Shown: piece by piece, positions 1-8,241 of the stretch
Numbering within the stretch: the stretch's first letter is position 1
How the letters are laid out: the number at the start of each line of letters is the position of its first letter
NCBI RefSeq assembly: GCF_030269325.1
Contig: NZ_BSTD01000010.1
Span: forward strand, 1-64,000
Origin: Amycolatopsis sp. NBRC 101858
Lineage (GTDB): Bacteria; Actinomycetota; Actinomycetes; Mycobacteriales; Pseudonocardiaceae
Length of the DNA: 64,000 nt
Direction of reading: 5' to 3'
Program-made: the position numbers and the translations under genes
Notes under the pieces: model-generated
Told to the model about the DNA's origin: nothing
The model's input: only the letters and a program-made list of their open reading frames with translations
The model's database searches: none

Positions 1-35
1 GCGGCGGTCAGGCCGCGTCGCACGTACTTGTGCAT
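1..35 (-). CDS. Start of a small secreted protein (partial)
   Basis: Only the first 12 codons lie in the window, on the minus strand. They read MHKYVRRGLTAA, with a ribosome site GGGAAAGGGAAG just upstream of the ATG at 35. A short basic start running into Ala/Leu is how chaplin-like and other small secreted actinobacterial proteins begin their signal peptides. The gene continues off the left edge, so the family is a guess from the N-terminus alone. Confidence 0.5.
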   Translation of the reverse strand, partial: MHKYVRRGLTA

Positions 36-91
36 GACTTCCCTTTCCCTGCTCTCTGTCCATTGTGGATTTTGAGGGTGGAAAGGGTTCG

Positions 92-988
92 TCAGCTCGG
101 ATGGTCGTTGCCGTAGTACTCCAGCCAGTGCAACGACCACGCGCCGGCGGGCGGTGCCCGCCACGTGCGATCGGAGCCGGGAACAGCGCTCCCGGCCGTG
201 GTCACGGCGTACTCGCCACCGTGCTGGCCACCCGGACTCGCCGACATCGCCCCGCTTGCGCCGGAGACGTCGGCGGGCAGCCCGCCGCCGCCCGATCCGG
301 ATGTCGGATCGGCAACGCCGATCCGCGAACCGGAATGTCCGGCAGCCGGCCGGACAGCAGCGTGCACGAAACGAGAACGCTGCGGATCGGCCGAGGTGAC
401 CGTGACCGGAGTACCGCTTCCGGCAGGCGCAGTCACGCTCGGCGAAGACACGATGTCTTCACGCGGCGCGGGATGTGCCGGCCGTTCGCTCTCCTGGAGT
501 CCGGTCACCGCCGGGACCACGTGCTCGGCCCCGACCGCCCGCACCACCGGGTCGGTCAGGGGTGCCGTGGCACGGAGCACCGGCGAGGTCACCGGGGACA
601 CCGCGTGCAGCACGGGCTCGGTGACCGGACGGAGAGCCGACAACACCGGCTCCACCGCGTGCAGCACCGGACGCGTGACCGGCGCGAGAACAGGCTCGAG
701 CCCGTTCGTCACCGGCTTCGCGACCCGCGCCACCTGCGACGTCACCGCGCGCACGGGCTCGGTGACCGGCGTGAGCGCCGGTTCGGCCGGCTTGAGCACG
801 CCGTGAACCGTGCTCCCGACGTGATCAAGCAACCCCGGCCGATCCGGGGGCGGACCCTCGGAAGCGTCCGCGGCCGCCGACACGGCCAAGGCCAGTAGCG
901 TGAACCCGAACAACGCACCGGCCACCACCAGCACTCGAAGTACCACCGGGTGCCGGACCAGCGTGTCGTCCGTCAGGGAAGTATCCAT
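92..988 (-). CDS. Secreted or membrane-anchored protein with PVTxPVL repeats
   Basis: A 298-residue protein of unknown function. Residues about 15-40 form one hydrophobic segment (signal peptide or anchor). Residues about 50-160 are a low-complexity run of units such as PVTEPVLHAV and PVTRPVLHAV, spaced about every 11 residues, which suggests an extended or helical-repeat surface region. The remainder is rich in Gly, Ser, Pro and Ala. The ATG at 988 follows a GGGGGGTGAG ribosome site. Long open frames on the plus strand across the same bases are compositional shadows. It lies next to, and in the same direction as, the small secreted protein at the left edge, so both may be surface proteins. 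I do not recognise a named family. Confidence 0.7.
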   Translation of the reverse strand: MDTSLTDDTLVRHPVVLRVLVVAGALFGFTLLALAVSAAADASEGPPPDRPGLLDHVGSTVHGVLKPAEPALTPVTEPVRAVTSQVARVAKPVTNGLEPVLAPVTRPVLHAVEPVLSALRPVTEPVLHAVSPVTSPVLRATAPLTDPVVRAVGAEHVVPAVTGLQESERPAHPAPREDIVSSPSVTAPAGSGTPVTVTSADPQRSRFVHAAVRPAAGHSGSRIGVADPTSGSGGGGLPADVSGASGAMSASPGGQHGGEYAVTTAGSAVPGSDRTWRAPPAGAWSLHWLEYYGNDHPS

Positions 989-1362
989 CTATCTCACCCC
1001 CCTTCGAGTGTGGACTTCACTGTCGGTCGTGGTTCGGGGCGTCAGGCATCGCCGGATTGGGGGTAGATCGAAGTTTTTTCTTTCACTCCAATAAGGTTTG
1101 CTACCACTGAGTAGCGGGTAAACTCGCTGATTTTCTTGCCAAGAATAGCGGAAATCACTCCTTGGGTCACCGCAGTCACCTGGCTGGACACGCTGGGTCG
1201 TCGGCCCTGTTCGCCGCCGGCCACCCGGTTGGGGAATCAACCCATCCGCGCCGCGACCGGCCCCGAACGTGAACTGTCCACGAAGGATCCATCCCCCAGC
1301 GCCGGGAGCCGGTGGTGGGTGTCGCCCGCCGCCTTCGCGCGCGGGCGGGGAGGAGTTCGTCC
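989..1362. other. Intergenic region, divergent promoters
   Basis: About 370 bases separate the leftward repeat protein from the rightward ferritin-like gene. The part at 1075-1150 is noticeably more AT-rich than the rest. The right half holds a SigK-like promoter described separately. I see no convincing gene; short open frames here lack ribosome sites and normal codon use. Confidence 0.5.
1242..1268 (+). promoter_or_regulatory. SigK-like promoter upstream of the ferritin-like gene
   Basis: CCATCC at 1242-1247 and CCGAAC at 1263-1268 are separated by 15 bases. This closely matches the SigK promoter known from mycobacteria (CCATCC, 16-17 bases, CCGAAT). Similar pairs precede sigK, the KASIII gene and both fasciclin genes in this window. 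The site lies about 95 bases before the GTG start at 1363. The assignment is inference from sequence resemblance. Confidence 0.45.
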
Positions 1363-2328
1363 GTGTTTGGCAAACGCTATGCCGCGTCGATGATCAACCG
1401 GAGCGCGGAGAACGACCAGGACCGTCGCCGTTTCCTCAAAGCGGCCGGGATGACCGGCCTCGGTGTCGTCGGGGCGGGTGCGCTCGGCGGCCTCGCCACC
1501 GGGACCGCGTCCGCCGCGACCGCCCGGCCCACTGCTGCGGCGGCCGCCGCGTCGGCTGAGGTCAGTGACGGAGCCGTCCTCAACTTCGCCCTCAACCTCG
1601 AGTACCTCGAAGCCGAGTTCTACCTGCACGCCGTCACCGGCAAGGGGCTCGCCGACTCGATGACGACCGGCACCGGCACCCGTGGCGGCGTGACCGGCGG
1701 CCGCGCTGTCCGGTTCCAGACCAAGGCCGCGAAGCAGTACGCCCAGGAGATCGCGGGTGACGAGAAGGCGCACGTGCAGTTCCTGCGTTCCGCGCTCGGC
1801 TCGGCGGCGGTCAGCCGCCCGGCGATCGACCTGCAGTCCAGTTTCACCGCCGCCGCCCAGGCCGCCGGCCTGGTCAAGCCCGGCCAGACCTTCGACGCGT
1901 TCTCCTGCGAAGAGAACTTCCTGCTCGCCGCGTTCCTGTTCGAGGACGTCGGTGTGACGGCGTACAAGGGTGCGGCCCCGCTGATCACCAACAAGACCTA
2001 CCTCGAGGCCGCCGCGGGCATCCTCGCGGTGGAGGCGTACCACGCGGCCAACATCCGCAGCGCGCTCTACCAGCGCGGCGACGGCAAGGCGACCGTCAAG
2101 CTCTCCAACGCCCGTGACAGCCTCGACGGCCCGACCGATGACGACCAAGGCGTCATCGACAGCCACGGCAACGCCAACATCGTCCCGACCGACGCCAACG
2201 GCATCGCCTACAGCCGCTCGCCCGGCCAGGTGCTCAACATCGTGTACTTGACGAACAAGGCCGCCAAGTCCGGCGGGTTCTTCCCCAAGGGCGTCAACGG
2301 CGAAGTGAACACCAGCGCCGCCAACTGA
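1363..2328 (+). CDS. Tat-exported ferritin-like domain protein
   Basis: A 321-residue exported protein of the ferritin-like (Ferritin_2) group. The N-terminus carries a twin-arginine signal, RRRFLKAAG, followed by a Gly/Ala-rich hydrophobic stretch and an Ala-rich cleavage region. The mature part starts with the helix LNFALNLEYLEAEFYLHAV, whose Glu residues are typical of a four-helix bundle, and has a second Glu/His helix (EIAGDEKAHVQFL). A diiron or stress-protection role is inferred from family. The GTG at 1363 is chosen because GGGGAGGAG lies 8 bases upstream; the start 17 codons earlier has no such site. A tatB homologue follows directly, which fits a Tat substrate. Confidence 0.85.
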   Translation: MFGKRYAASMINRSAENDQDRRRFLKAAGMTGLGVVGAGALGGLATGTASAATARPTAAAAAASAEVSDGAVLNFALNLEYLEAEFYLHAVTGKGLADSMTTGTGTRGGVTGGRAVRFQTKAAKQYAQEIAGDEKAHVQFLRSALGSAAVSRPAIDLQSSFTAAAQAAGLVKPGQTFDAFSCEENFLLAAFLFEDVGVTAYKGAAPLITNKTYLEAAAGILAVEAYHAANIRSALYQRGDGKATVKLSNARDSLDGPTDDDQGVIDSHGNANIVPTDANGIAYSRSPGQVLNIVYLTNKAAKSGGFFPKGVNGEVNTSAAN

Positions 2329-2335
2329 TCCGCCA

Positions 2336-2372
2336 GGGGTGCGGGACCGCCGTCGGGGCGGTCCCGCACCCC
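2336..2372 (+). terminator. Strong hairpin after the ferritin-like gene
   Basis: A perfect 16-bp inverted repeat (2336-2351 with 2357-2372, loop of 5) begins 8 bases after the stop codon. It is GC-rich with no T run, as usual for high-GC actinomycete terminators. It may limit read-through into tatB, or stabilise the upstream message. Confidence 0.7.
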
Positions 2373-2391
2373 CCGCGACCGGAGAGGCACC

Positions 2392-2727
2392 ATGCTCGGA
2401 CTCAGCCCGGAACACCTGTTCGTCCTGCTGGTCGCGGCGCTGTTCATCCTGGGCCCGGAACGTTTGCCCGGCGCCATCGCGACCGTGCGGAGGACGGCGC
2501 AGAAAGCCAAGGACGCCGTCGCGAACGCGCACGAGCAGATCAGCAGCGAGATCGGACCGGAGTTCGAGCAGTTGCGCAAACCGCTGGGCGAGCTCAACCA
2601 ACTCCGCAATCTGGATCCCCGCACCGCCCTGACGCGATTCGTGCTGGACCCACCGCCGGTCGAACCGCCCACCCCGGAGCCGTCGCCGACCGGGCGAGTG
2701 TCCGGGGTGGACCTGGAAGCCACCTGA
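2392..2727 (+). CDS. tatB: Sec-independent translocase TatB-like protein
   Basis: 111 residues with TatA/B architecture: a short N-terminus, one membrane helix (LFVLLVAALFILGPERLPG) ending in the FxxGPxxLP-type hinge, then an amphipathic helix rich in Ala, Lys and Glu and a Pro-rich tail. The GPERLPG hinge is typical of TatB. It sits between a Tat substrate and a small monooxygenase, outside the usual tatAC context, so it may be a dedicated paralogue. ATG 2392 follows GGAGAGG. Confidence 0.82.
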   Translation: MLGLSPEHLFVLLVAALFILGPERLPGAIATVRRTAQKAKDAVANAHEQISSEIGPEFEQLRKPLGELNQLRNLDPRTALTRFVLDPPPVEPPTPEPSPTGRVSGVDLEAT

Positions 2728-2750
2728 CGCACCATCGAAAGGACCCGCCC

Positions 2751-3047
2751 ATGACTGTCGACCGAGGACTTCTCGTGACCCTCAAAGCCAAGCCTGGCAA
2801 AGGTGACGAGCTTGCCGCGTTCCTGGAGCAGGGCCGCGCACTCGCCGCCGCCGAGACCGGGACCGTCACCTGGTACGCATTCAAGATCGACGACACCACC
2901 TACGGCATTTTCGACACCTTCGAGACCGAAGAAGCCCGTCAAGCCCATCTCGGCGGGCAGATCCCGGTCGCGCTCGGGCAGGTCGCCGAAGACCTGCTCG
3001 CGGCCGATCCGGACATCCGCCCGGTCGACGTCATCGCGGTGACGTGA
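2751..3047 (+). CDS. Antibiotic biosynthesis monooxygenase-like (ABM) domain protein
   Basis: 98 residues, the usual length for a single ABM (dimeric alpha/beta barrel) domain. The frame reads LLVTLKAKPGKGDELAAFL at the start and TWYAFKIDDTTYGIFDTF in the middle, both characteristic. ABM proteins are cofactor-free oxygenases or small stress proteins; the substrate here is unknown. The GAAAGGA ribosome site precedes the ATG. It probably shares transcription with the ferritin-like and tatB genes (24-base gap), suggesting an oxidative-stress unit. Confidence 0.75.
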   Translation: MTVDRGLLVTLKAKPGKGDELAAFLEQGRALAAAETGTVTWYAFKIDDTTYGIFDTFETEEARQAHLGGQIPVALGQVAEDLLAADPDIRPVDVIAVT

Positions 3048-3126
3048 CCGTCGCTCCTCGGCGACGCAACCATTCGGCACGTCCACCGGCTCTGTAGTGG
3101 GTGCCGAGGTCGAGAGGAGCCGGCTG

Positions 3127-3210
3127 TTGCCGAGGACGGACAAGCAGTTCGAGGTGTTCGTCGAGCAGCGCTGGGGGAAGCCGGGTCACCGTCCCTGCAG
3201 ACCCCGCTGA
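3127..3210 (+). pseudogene. Remnant of a SigE-family sigma factor start
   Basis: A TTG behind GAGAGGAGCC opens a 27-codon frame containing KQFEVFVEQRWGK, which resembles the first helix of SigE-family ECF sigma factors (pattern F..FV..RW). It then runs into unrelated residues and stops at 3208. The next gene is a one-TM protein of the type that commonly follows such sigma genes. I read this as a sigma gene with almost all of its body deleted, leaving the translation start. Confidence 0.4.
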
Positions 3211-3232
3211 GGCCGACTTCGAAGGGACGACG

Positions 3233-4450
3233 ATGAACCAGCATCCGCCGGATTCGGCCGCGGTCCTGCGCACCGAGCTTGCGGCCGGCGAGGCTGCCTC
3301 CGTCGCGCATCGGGCACCGCGGACGCAGGCACGACGGCGGCGGCTTTGGCCGGGTGTCGCGGTGGCCGCGGTCGTCGCGGTCGTCGTGGCCGGCGGTGGT
3401 GCCGCGCTCGTGATGGCCTCGAGCGGTGATGAAGCCCCGGCCCAGCCCGTGGCTGTCGCCCAGTGGCCGGCGCGTGGCCCCCTGGCCGGGGACACCGCGC
3501 TGGTCGACCGGGCGAAGCTGGCTTGGGCGAACGCCAGCCCAGCCGGGGCGCCCGGATCGGAAGCCGCCGTGCTCTACGCCGGGCCGCTCGGCAGGCAAGC
3601 CGGGCAGAACGTGACGCTGGTGGTCCTGCGCCGTGACGACGCCGCCGGAAGGACGTCGCTGGGCTTCATGACCACGCCGTCGACCACAGGCGCACCGGAC
3701 ACTGCGACGCTCATGGTGCGGGCCCAGGTGGCCGTCTCCACGAGCGGGCCTGCCCCGGCGGCTTACGGCTTCGTCGTCTCCAGATCGGCGCCCGGGGCTC
3801 CGGGTAGCTGGGCGGTCGCCCTCGCCGCACCGGGCATGCCGACCGCTCGGTTCGGCACCAGCGTCGTGGAGCACGGAATCGCCGGCACCGCAGCCCCGTC
3901 CCTCGACGGGTTGCTCACCGTGGACCTGCCGCCGCAGGCAGCCGCGTGGAACACCGGGCTCGCGTTCGGCGACCGCGGGGAACGGGGCATCGCCTCCTTG
4001 GTCGCGGCAGCCGGCGATCCGGCCACTCGTACCGTCACCGCGACCCCGCGTCTCGACGGCACCTTCACCGTCACCGGTGCGGCAGACGCGCAACCGGGCG
4101 ACCTGCTGACGCTCCACGATGGACTGATCGGTGTCGTCACCACCGGTGGCGCCACCGCTGGTGCCGGCACAGACTTGACAACGCTGCGGACGTCAGGACT
4201 GAGCTCCCGGACGGCGACCGCCGATCGCCCGGTCGGCCTCGCCGCCGGCCCCGGCCGGCTGTCGACGGTCACCGCCGGCCCCGGCGTGCTGCACGAGGGC
4301 GACCGCATCGTCGCCGGCGGATTCCCCGGCACGGCTGCCCTCATCAACCTCGGCACCGTCCACCTGACCCCGGACGGCACCTGGATCCTCCGGCGGGACG
4401 TGTGGTTCCCGGTGACTCCCACCCGGGCCACCCTGATCCGGCACCCGTGA
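3233..4450 (+). CDS. Single-pass membrane protein, large extracytoplasmic domain
   Basis: 405 residues, function unknown. Residues 1-35 are cytoplasmic and end in an Arg-rich stretch (QARRRRLWPG). Residues about 36-60 form one membrane helix of Val, Ala and Gly, and the rest is extracytoplasmic, rich in beta-type segments and in Gly, Ala and Thr. ATG 3233 follows GAAGGGACGACG; the frame is open further left only because of the decayed sigma gene. Proteins of this layout usually sit directly downstream of SigE-family sigma factors and may be anti-sigma or sensor partners. With the sigma gene broken, this gene is probably an orphan. Confidence 0.65.
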   Translation: MNQHPPDSAAVLRTELAAGEAASVAHRAPRTQARRRRLWPGVAVAAVVAVVVAGGGAALVMASSGDEAPAQPVAVAQWPARGPLAGDTALVDRAKLAWANASPAGAPGSEAAVLYAGPLGRQAGQNVTLVVLRRDDAAGRTSLGFMTTPSTTGAPDTATLMVRAQVAVSTSGPAPAAYGFVVSRSAPGAPGSWAVALAAPGMPTARFGTSVVEHGIAGTAAPSLDGLLTVDLPPQAAAWNTGLAFGDRGERGIASLVAAAGDPATRTVTATPRLDGTFTVTGAADAQPGDLLTLHDGLIGVVTTGGATAGAGTDLTTLRTSGLSSRTATADRPVGLAAGPGRLSTVTAGPGVLHEGDRIVAGGFPGTAALINLGTVHLTPDGTWILRRDVWFPVTPTRATLIRHP

Positions 4451-4495
4451 ACCGGGACGTGCTTCGGCCGGTGACAGCTGCACTCGACGAGGAGA

Positions 4496-4753
4496 ATGCA
4501 GAACCTGGCACGAGCCGCAGCAGCTTCGACTCTTGCGATGTCAGCCCTCACGGTCGGCGCGGCATCGGCGTCCCCTGAGAGCGAAGCGGCCGGCCCGACC
4601 TGTCCGGCACGATCAGGCGGAATCGGCTACACCTGCTCAACGGTCACGTGCACGAGCGGGCCAGGCACCACGTACGCGTCGTACATCGAGTGCAACGACG
4701 AAAAAGTCTACAGTGGACCGTTCGTCCGCTATTCGGCAGTCCTCACCCGCTGA
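4496..4753 (+). CDS. Small secreted cysteine-containing protein
   Basis: 85 residues. A signal peptide is visible (LARAAAASTLAMSALTVGAASA, cleavage after ASA). The mature part of about 60 residues has four Cys (TCPARSGG, YTCSTVTC, IECND), enough for two disulfide bonds. The ribosome site GAGGAG is only 1-2 bases from the ATG, so translation may be weak or the start may be wrong. I do not recognise the family. Confidence 0.55.
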   Translation: MQNLARAAAASTLAMSALTVGAASASPESEAAGPTCPARSGGIGYTCSTVTCTSGPGTTYASYIECNDEKVYSGPFVRYSAVLTR

Positions 4754-4898
4754 GGCTCACGGAATCAAGCTCCTCCGACGCCGGGTGAGGTGCGGCCGAA
4801 CGAGTGGACGCCGTCACTCACCAGCATGGCGGCGCCGATCTTCCGGCCCCGTGGACGCGAACGTCTCAGGACAGCGTCGGCGAGCAGTGGAGGTCGCA

Positions 4899-5483
4899 GT
4901 GCACACGTTTCGCGCCACAACCATGATCTTCCACGACCTCCTGGCCGGTTTGGCGGTACGGCACGGGCTGACTCTGCTGCGGATCAACATGGGCCTGGTG
5001 TTCCTGGGATTCGGCGTGCTCAAGTTCTTTCCCGGCGTCAGCCCCGCCGAGAACCTGGTCGCAGCCACCAGTCGCGAGCTGACCTGGGGAGTGGTGCCGG
5101 CTTTGGTCCCCTTTTCCGTCGCGCTTGCCGGGACGGCGGCACTAGAATGCGTGATCGGGCTGTCGCTGGTGACCGGCTGGTTGTTCCACCGGGTCCGGTA
5201 TCTGCTGGCGCTGGAGCTGGCCGGGATCCTCTCCCCGGTCGTGCTGCTTCCCGGCCGGCTGTTCAGCGGTCCGGGGCACGCACCGACCCTCGAGGGCCAG
5301 TACGTGCTCAAGGACATCGTGTTGCTCGCCGCGGCGATCGTGCTCGTCGCACGAGCGTCCACAACAGACAGCTCCACCGTTCCCGCCGTCCCCGCGCAAC
5401 GAGAGCGCCGGGCACCAGCCGCGGCGCCCGGACGGGCGACCGATCCGGTGGCGGCCGGGTTCCGAACCACCCGGGAACGGTAG
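4899..5483 (+). CDS. DoxX-family membrane protein
   Basis: 194 residues with four predicted membrane helices. The first carries the DoxX pattern LLRINMGLVFLGFGVLKFFPG, and GTAALECVIGLSLVTGWL lies in the second half. DoxX-like proteins are quinone-linked or redox-partner membrane proteins. GTG 4899 is chosen because GGAGG is 5 bases upstream and the TM topology is complete from there. The stop TAG at 5481-5483 overlaps the ribosome site of the next gene, so the two are translationally linked. Confidence 0.78.
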   Translation: MHTFRATTMIFHDLLAGLAVRHGLTLLRINMGLVFLGFGVLKFFPGVSPAENLVAATSRELTWGVVPALVPFSVALAGTAALECVIGLSLVTGWLFHRVRYLLALELAGILSPVVLLPGRLFSGPGHAPTLEGQYVLKDIVLLAAAIVLVARASTTDSSTVPAVPAQRERRAPAAAPGRATDPVAAGFRTTRER

Positions 5484-5495
5484 AGGAGGAGCGTC

Positions 5496-6473
5496 ATTCC
5501 CGAGAGCACGATCACGATCATCACCGGCGGGGCTGCCGGTGTGGCGATGGGCTACGTGCTGCAACGAGCACAGCTGTGTTTTCACTCCGTGTTTGCGGGC
5601 GTCCTCGTCGGACGTTTCCTGCTCGCCCGGAGCTGGCTGCTGGGCGTGGCGGTCGCCGCGGCAGGGCTCTCGGTGCTGTTCCTGACTCCCCTCGCCGGCG
5701 GCCTGAACCAGGGGCTGCCGTTCACGCCCGTCGCCGACGTCGTCGGCGGGCTCGTGATCGGTGTGGGCATGGCGGTGGCGGGCACGTGTGTTTCGGGTCT
5801 GTTCTTCAAGCTCGGCTCGGGCATGCTCGGTTGCGCGGCCGGACTGGGCGGCTGGGCAGCCGGCGAGTTGTCCGCACGCCGGGTCGTGCTACCCGGTCCG
5901 ATGCTTCTGCCACCGGGGCCGGCCGCGACCTTTCCCGGTCTGCTCGGCGTCCCGCGGGTGGCGTTCGCCCTCGCATTCCTCGCTGCCGTCGTCGCGGCAT
6001 TGTGCTTGTGGCGCCACGCGGATCACCCGCAGCGCGGGCAGTGGAACTGGCCGGTCGCCGGTACGGCACTCGGCGTGGTGACGATCGTGGGCTGGGTACT
6101 GGCCGGCGTCGGCGGCGCGGGCTTCGGTCCCAGCACGGTCGGTGCGGTGGGCGGTCTCGCCACCGGCGAGCCGAACTGGTGGCTGACGGCGTTCCTGCCG
6201 GGCATCGTCCTGGGCGGCGCGGTCGCCGCCCGCGTGACCGGCGATCTCCGCGTCCGCGGCGAGCGATCGGTCCGCTACGTCCGGCTGGCCGTCGGTGGGT
6301 TCCTGCTCGGCGCGGGCGGTTGGCTCGCGGGCGGCTGCACCCTCGGTCACGGACTCTCGGGCGTCGCCCAGCTCAACGTCTCCTCGTGGGTCGTCGTGGC
6401 CGCCGTCATCGGTGGGATCGCGCTCGCGCGGACCGTACGCAGCGTAGTAGCCAAGACTCCCGCACCGGGGTAA
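5496..6473 (+). CDS. YeeE/YedE-family sulfur-compound transporter-like protein
   Basis: 325 residues, about 9 membrane helices. Two internally related halves carry the family Cys/Gly motifs: LQRAQLCF near the start, VAGTCVSGLFFKLGSG, and GGWLAGGCTLGHGLSGVAQL near the end. YeeE proteins import thiosulfate or related sulfur compounds through conserved Cys residues. The frame is open from an ATT at 5496 that lies 4 bases after AGGAGGAG; this gives the usual N-terminus PESTITIITGGAAGVAMGY, whereas the first GTG (5541) lacks a ribosome site. ATT is a rare start, so an A-to-T change or sequence error of ATG is possible. Confidence 0.78.
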   Translation: MPESTITIITGGAAGVAMGYVLQRAQLCFHSVFAGVLVGRFLLARSWLLGVAVAAAGLSVLFLTPLAGGLNQGLPFTPVADVVGGLVIGVGMAVAGTCVSGLFFKLGSGMLGCAAGLGGWAAGELSARRVVLPGPMLLPPGPAATFPGLLGVPRVAFALAFLAAVVAALCLWRHADHPQRGQWNWPVAGTALGVVTIVGWVLAGVGGAGFGPSTVGAVGGLATGEPNWWLTAFLPGIVLGGAVAARVTGDLRVRGERSVRYVRLAVGGFLLGAGGWLAGGCTLGHGLSGVAQLNVSSWVVVAAVIGGIALARTVRSVVAKTPAPG

Positions 6474-6538
6474 TCGTGCGGTAAGGATCACCGGGCGCGA
6501 ACCGTGTGAGACTGGAGTGATCCGACGAGGAGGTCACC

Positions 6539-6832
6539 ATGACCCGCAGTCACCCGCACTCGACCGGCGGTACGACCAAGAACCGGTGGGCCCACGTGGG
6601 AATCTCGATCGCCTTCGCCCTCATCGTGGCCGGCGGCGCGAAGGTCGCGTTCGATCTCAGCAGCACGATGATGACGCACCTCGCCTTGGTGGGTGCCTGG
6701 ATGATGCTCGCGCTGGGCCTGGCGTACGCGGGAGTCCGGATCCGGCCCAGTCTCGGCGGCGCGCTCTTGACGGGCTTCGGAATCGGGGCGCTGCTGGTGA
6801 TTTTCTTCGGCGGTATGCAGATGATCGCCTGA
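6539..6832 (+). CDS. Small membrane protein
   Basis: 97 residues, three predicted membrane helices (about 20-40, 45-65 and 70-92) after a hydrophilic His/Thr/Gly-rich start. ATG 6539 follows GACGAGGAGGTCACC, a strong ribosome site. No family recognised. It follows the YeeE gene by 65 bases in the same direction and may belong with it. Confidence 0.65.
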   Translation: MTRSHPHSTGGTTKNRWAHVGISIAFALIVAGGAKVAFDLSSTMMTHLALVGAWMMLALGLAYAGVRIRPSLGGALLTGFGIGALLVIFFGGMQMIA

Positions 6833-7185
6833 CCGCCATCCCGACCGGCGCGCTGGTCGGGCGAGATCGAGTAAGCGTGACAAGGCTTTCGGCGTGCGGA
6901 GTGAGGCCCGTTGACCTTCACCTCGCCCGCAGTCGTCACCCTGCGGGCGACATCGGGTGAGCTGACTCCGGGGATCGCGGCCGGCGGGTAGCCCGCCGAC
7001 TCGCCGCCGCGGTGTTTGGCCTCGGCGTGCTTTTTCGGCCACGAGAGCGGTCTTCGCGATAGGAGCCGGCCACCGTCGCCGCCTGGAGTGATCCGGCGGT
7101 GACGGCGACCGGCTGGACGCCGCCGCTTCGGCCTCACCCGGTGACGGGCCGCCCGCAAGGGAACGGCCATGGCCCGGGGCCGGTG
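6833..7185. other. Intergenic region with a segment repeated near 13.6 kb
   Basis: No gene is seen. Bases about 7083-7155 are clearly related to 13638-13706: both contain TGGAGTGA, GCGGTGACG and GGACGCCGCCGCTTCGGC in the same order. Both copies lie just 3' of a fasciclin gene, which supports duplication of the locus including its downstream flank. Confidence 0.5.
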
Positions 7186-7848
7186 TTACTTGTTGGTGCC
7201 CGGCGTGAGGACCTTGTCGATCACGAAGACCGTGGCGTTCTTCGTGGGAATGTTGCCGCACAAGATCTTGGCGCCGTTGATCGTCATGTTCTCGCCCGAG
7301 CCCTCGAGCTTGACCGGACCGCCGGCGGTGTTGAGGGTGTCGACCGAGCCGGCGGCGGCGAGTCCCTTGGCGTCGTAGCGCTTGCCGACGACGTGGTACT
7401 GCAGGATCGGGGCCAGCTCGGCCGGCTTGCCCGCCAGCTCCGCGAACTTCGCGTCACCGAGGGCCGCGAATGCCGGGTCGGCCGGCGCGAACACCGTGAT
7501 CGCTTCCTGGCTGTTGAGCGTGTCCACGAGGTTGGTGGCCTTGACCGCGGCGACCAGCTTGGTCAGCAGCGGGTTCGTCGACGCGGCGGAGGCGACCGGC
7601 TGCGGTCCCATCGAGTCGAGCGAGCCCGGCGCGGAGCCCTGCGGCAGCTGGCCGCACGCGGGGCCGAACACGTCGGCGTTGGTGGTCACGCCGTCCGGGG
7701 AGCCGGTCGAGCCGGCGGCGCTTGCCGACGACGACGGGGCCATCGAGCTGGAGCTCGAGGAGGCCGAGTCGCTGCTGCCGCCGCACGCGGTCAGCGTGAG
7801 CGCGGCGGCCGCCGTCAGGCCGATTCCGGCAATGCGAAGCTTGTTCAC
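7186..7848 (-). CDS. Fasciclin-domain lipoprotein, copy 1
   Basis: 220 residues. Lipoprotein signal with lipobox LTAC at about residue 24, a Ser-rich linker, then one fasciclin (FAS1) domain: NPLLTKLVAAVKATNLVDTL is the H1 region and TVFAPADPAFAAL the first conserved block. It resembles MPT70/MPT83 of mycobacteria, surface antigens controlled by SigK. GTG 7848 is preferred because GGAG lies 8 bases upstream, exactly as in copy 2; the longer start lacks this. It is close to copy 2 (13820-14491) over the whole mature domain. A SigK-like promoter lies upstream. Confidence 0.88.
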   Translation of the reverse strand: MNKLRIAGIGLTAAAALTLTACGGSSDSASSSSSSMAPSSSASAAGSTGSPDGVTTNADVFGPACGQLPQGSAPGSLDSMGPQPVASAASTNPLLTKLVAAVKATNLVDTLNSQEAITVFAPADPAFAALGDAKFAELAGKPAELAPILQYHVVGKRYDAKGLAAAGSVDTLNTAGGPVKLEGSGENMTINGAKILCGNIPTKNATVFVIDKVLTPGTNK

Positions 7849-7921
7849 GAAAGTCACTCCAAATCCAACGGCCGACGATCAGTCCGCGGGGGACCTCCTG
7901 CGACGCCGCTTGGTGCTGGTC

Positions 7922-7949
7922 GTTCGGCGTGGTCGCCGAACCGGGCTGG
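7922..7949 (-). promoter_or_regulatory. SigK-like promoter of fasciclin copy 1
   Basis: On the minus strand CCAGCC (7944-7949) and CCGAAC (7922-7927) are 16 bases apart. The bases after the -10 (ACCAGCACCAAG) match those at copy 2 (ACCAGCAACAAG), so the promoter was duplicated with the gene. Confidence 0.5.
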
Positions 7950-8060
7950 GTGGGGCTTCACACGGCCGTTCGCCACCACCACTGGCGCGGATGGCCTCCG
8001 GAACTCGGTTGACCCGATCGAGTGAACGCGACCGGCCTGAGACATCACACCGATACCGGT

Positions 8061-8220
8061 CACTACCGGCGTCGAACGACTTGTGGCCGCTCCGAACAGG
8101 CGTCGCGGGATCGCCAGGACCGAGCCGGGCCGCTCGACCTACGCCGCCCCTACGGCGACGCCATCGGAGGCACCTTGTCCACACTGGACCGGACCGCGTC
8201 CGCGAGGCGCTCGGGCCCCC
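8061..8220 (+). pseudogene. Decayed sigK copy (internal fragment)
   Basis: The translated plus strand reads RSEQASRDRQDRAG, LDLRRPYGDAIGGTLSTLD, which aligns with RSEQSAVNREERAD, LDLRRPYDDVTETTLNRLD in the intact SigK at 17435-18034. The N-terminal region 2 and the region 4 DNA-binding helix are missing. There is no start or ribosome site, so this cannot make a sigma factor. Confidence 0.7.
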
Positions 8221-8241
8221 GCCGAAATCCAAGTCCGCTGA

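Noticed and set aside
65..898. Long rightward frame of 277 codons opposite the repeat protein
   Set aside because: Arg/Gly/His-rich shadow of the leftward gene, with no ribosome site and unnatural composition.
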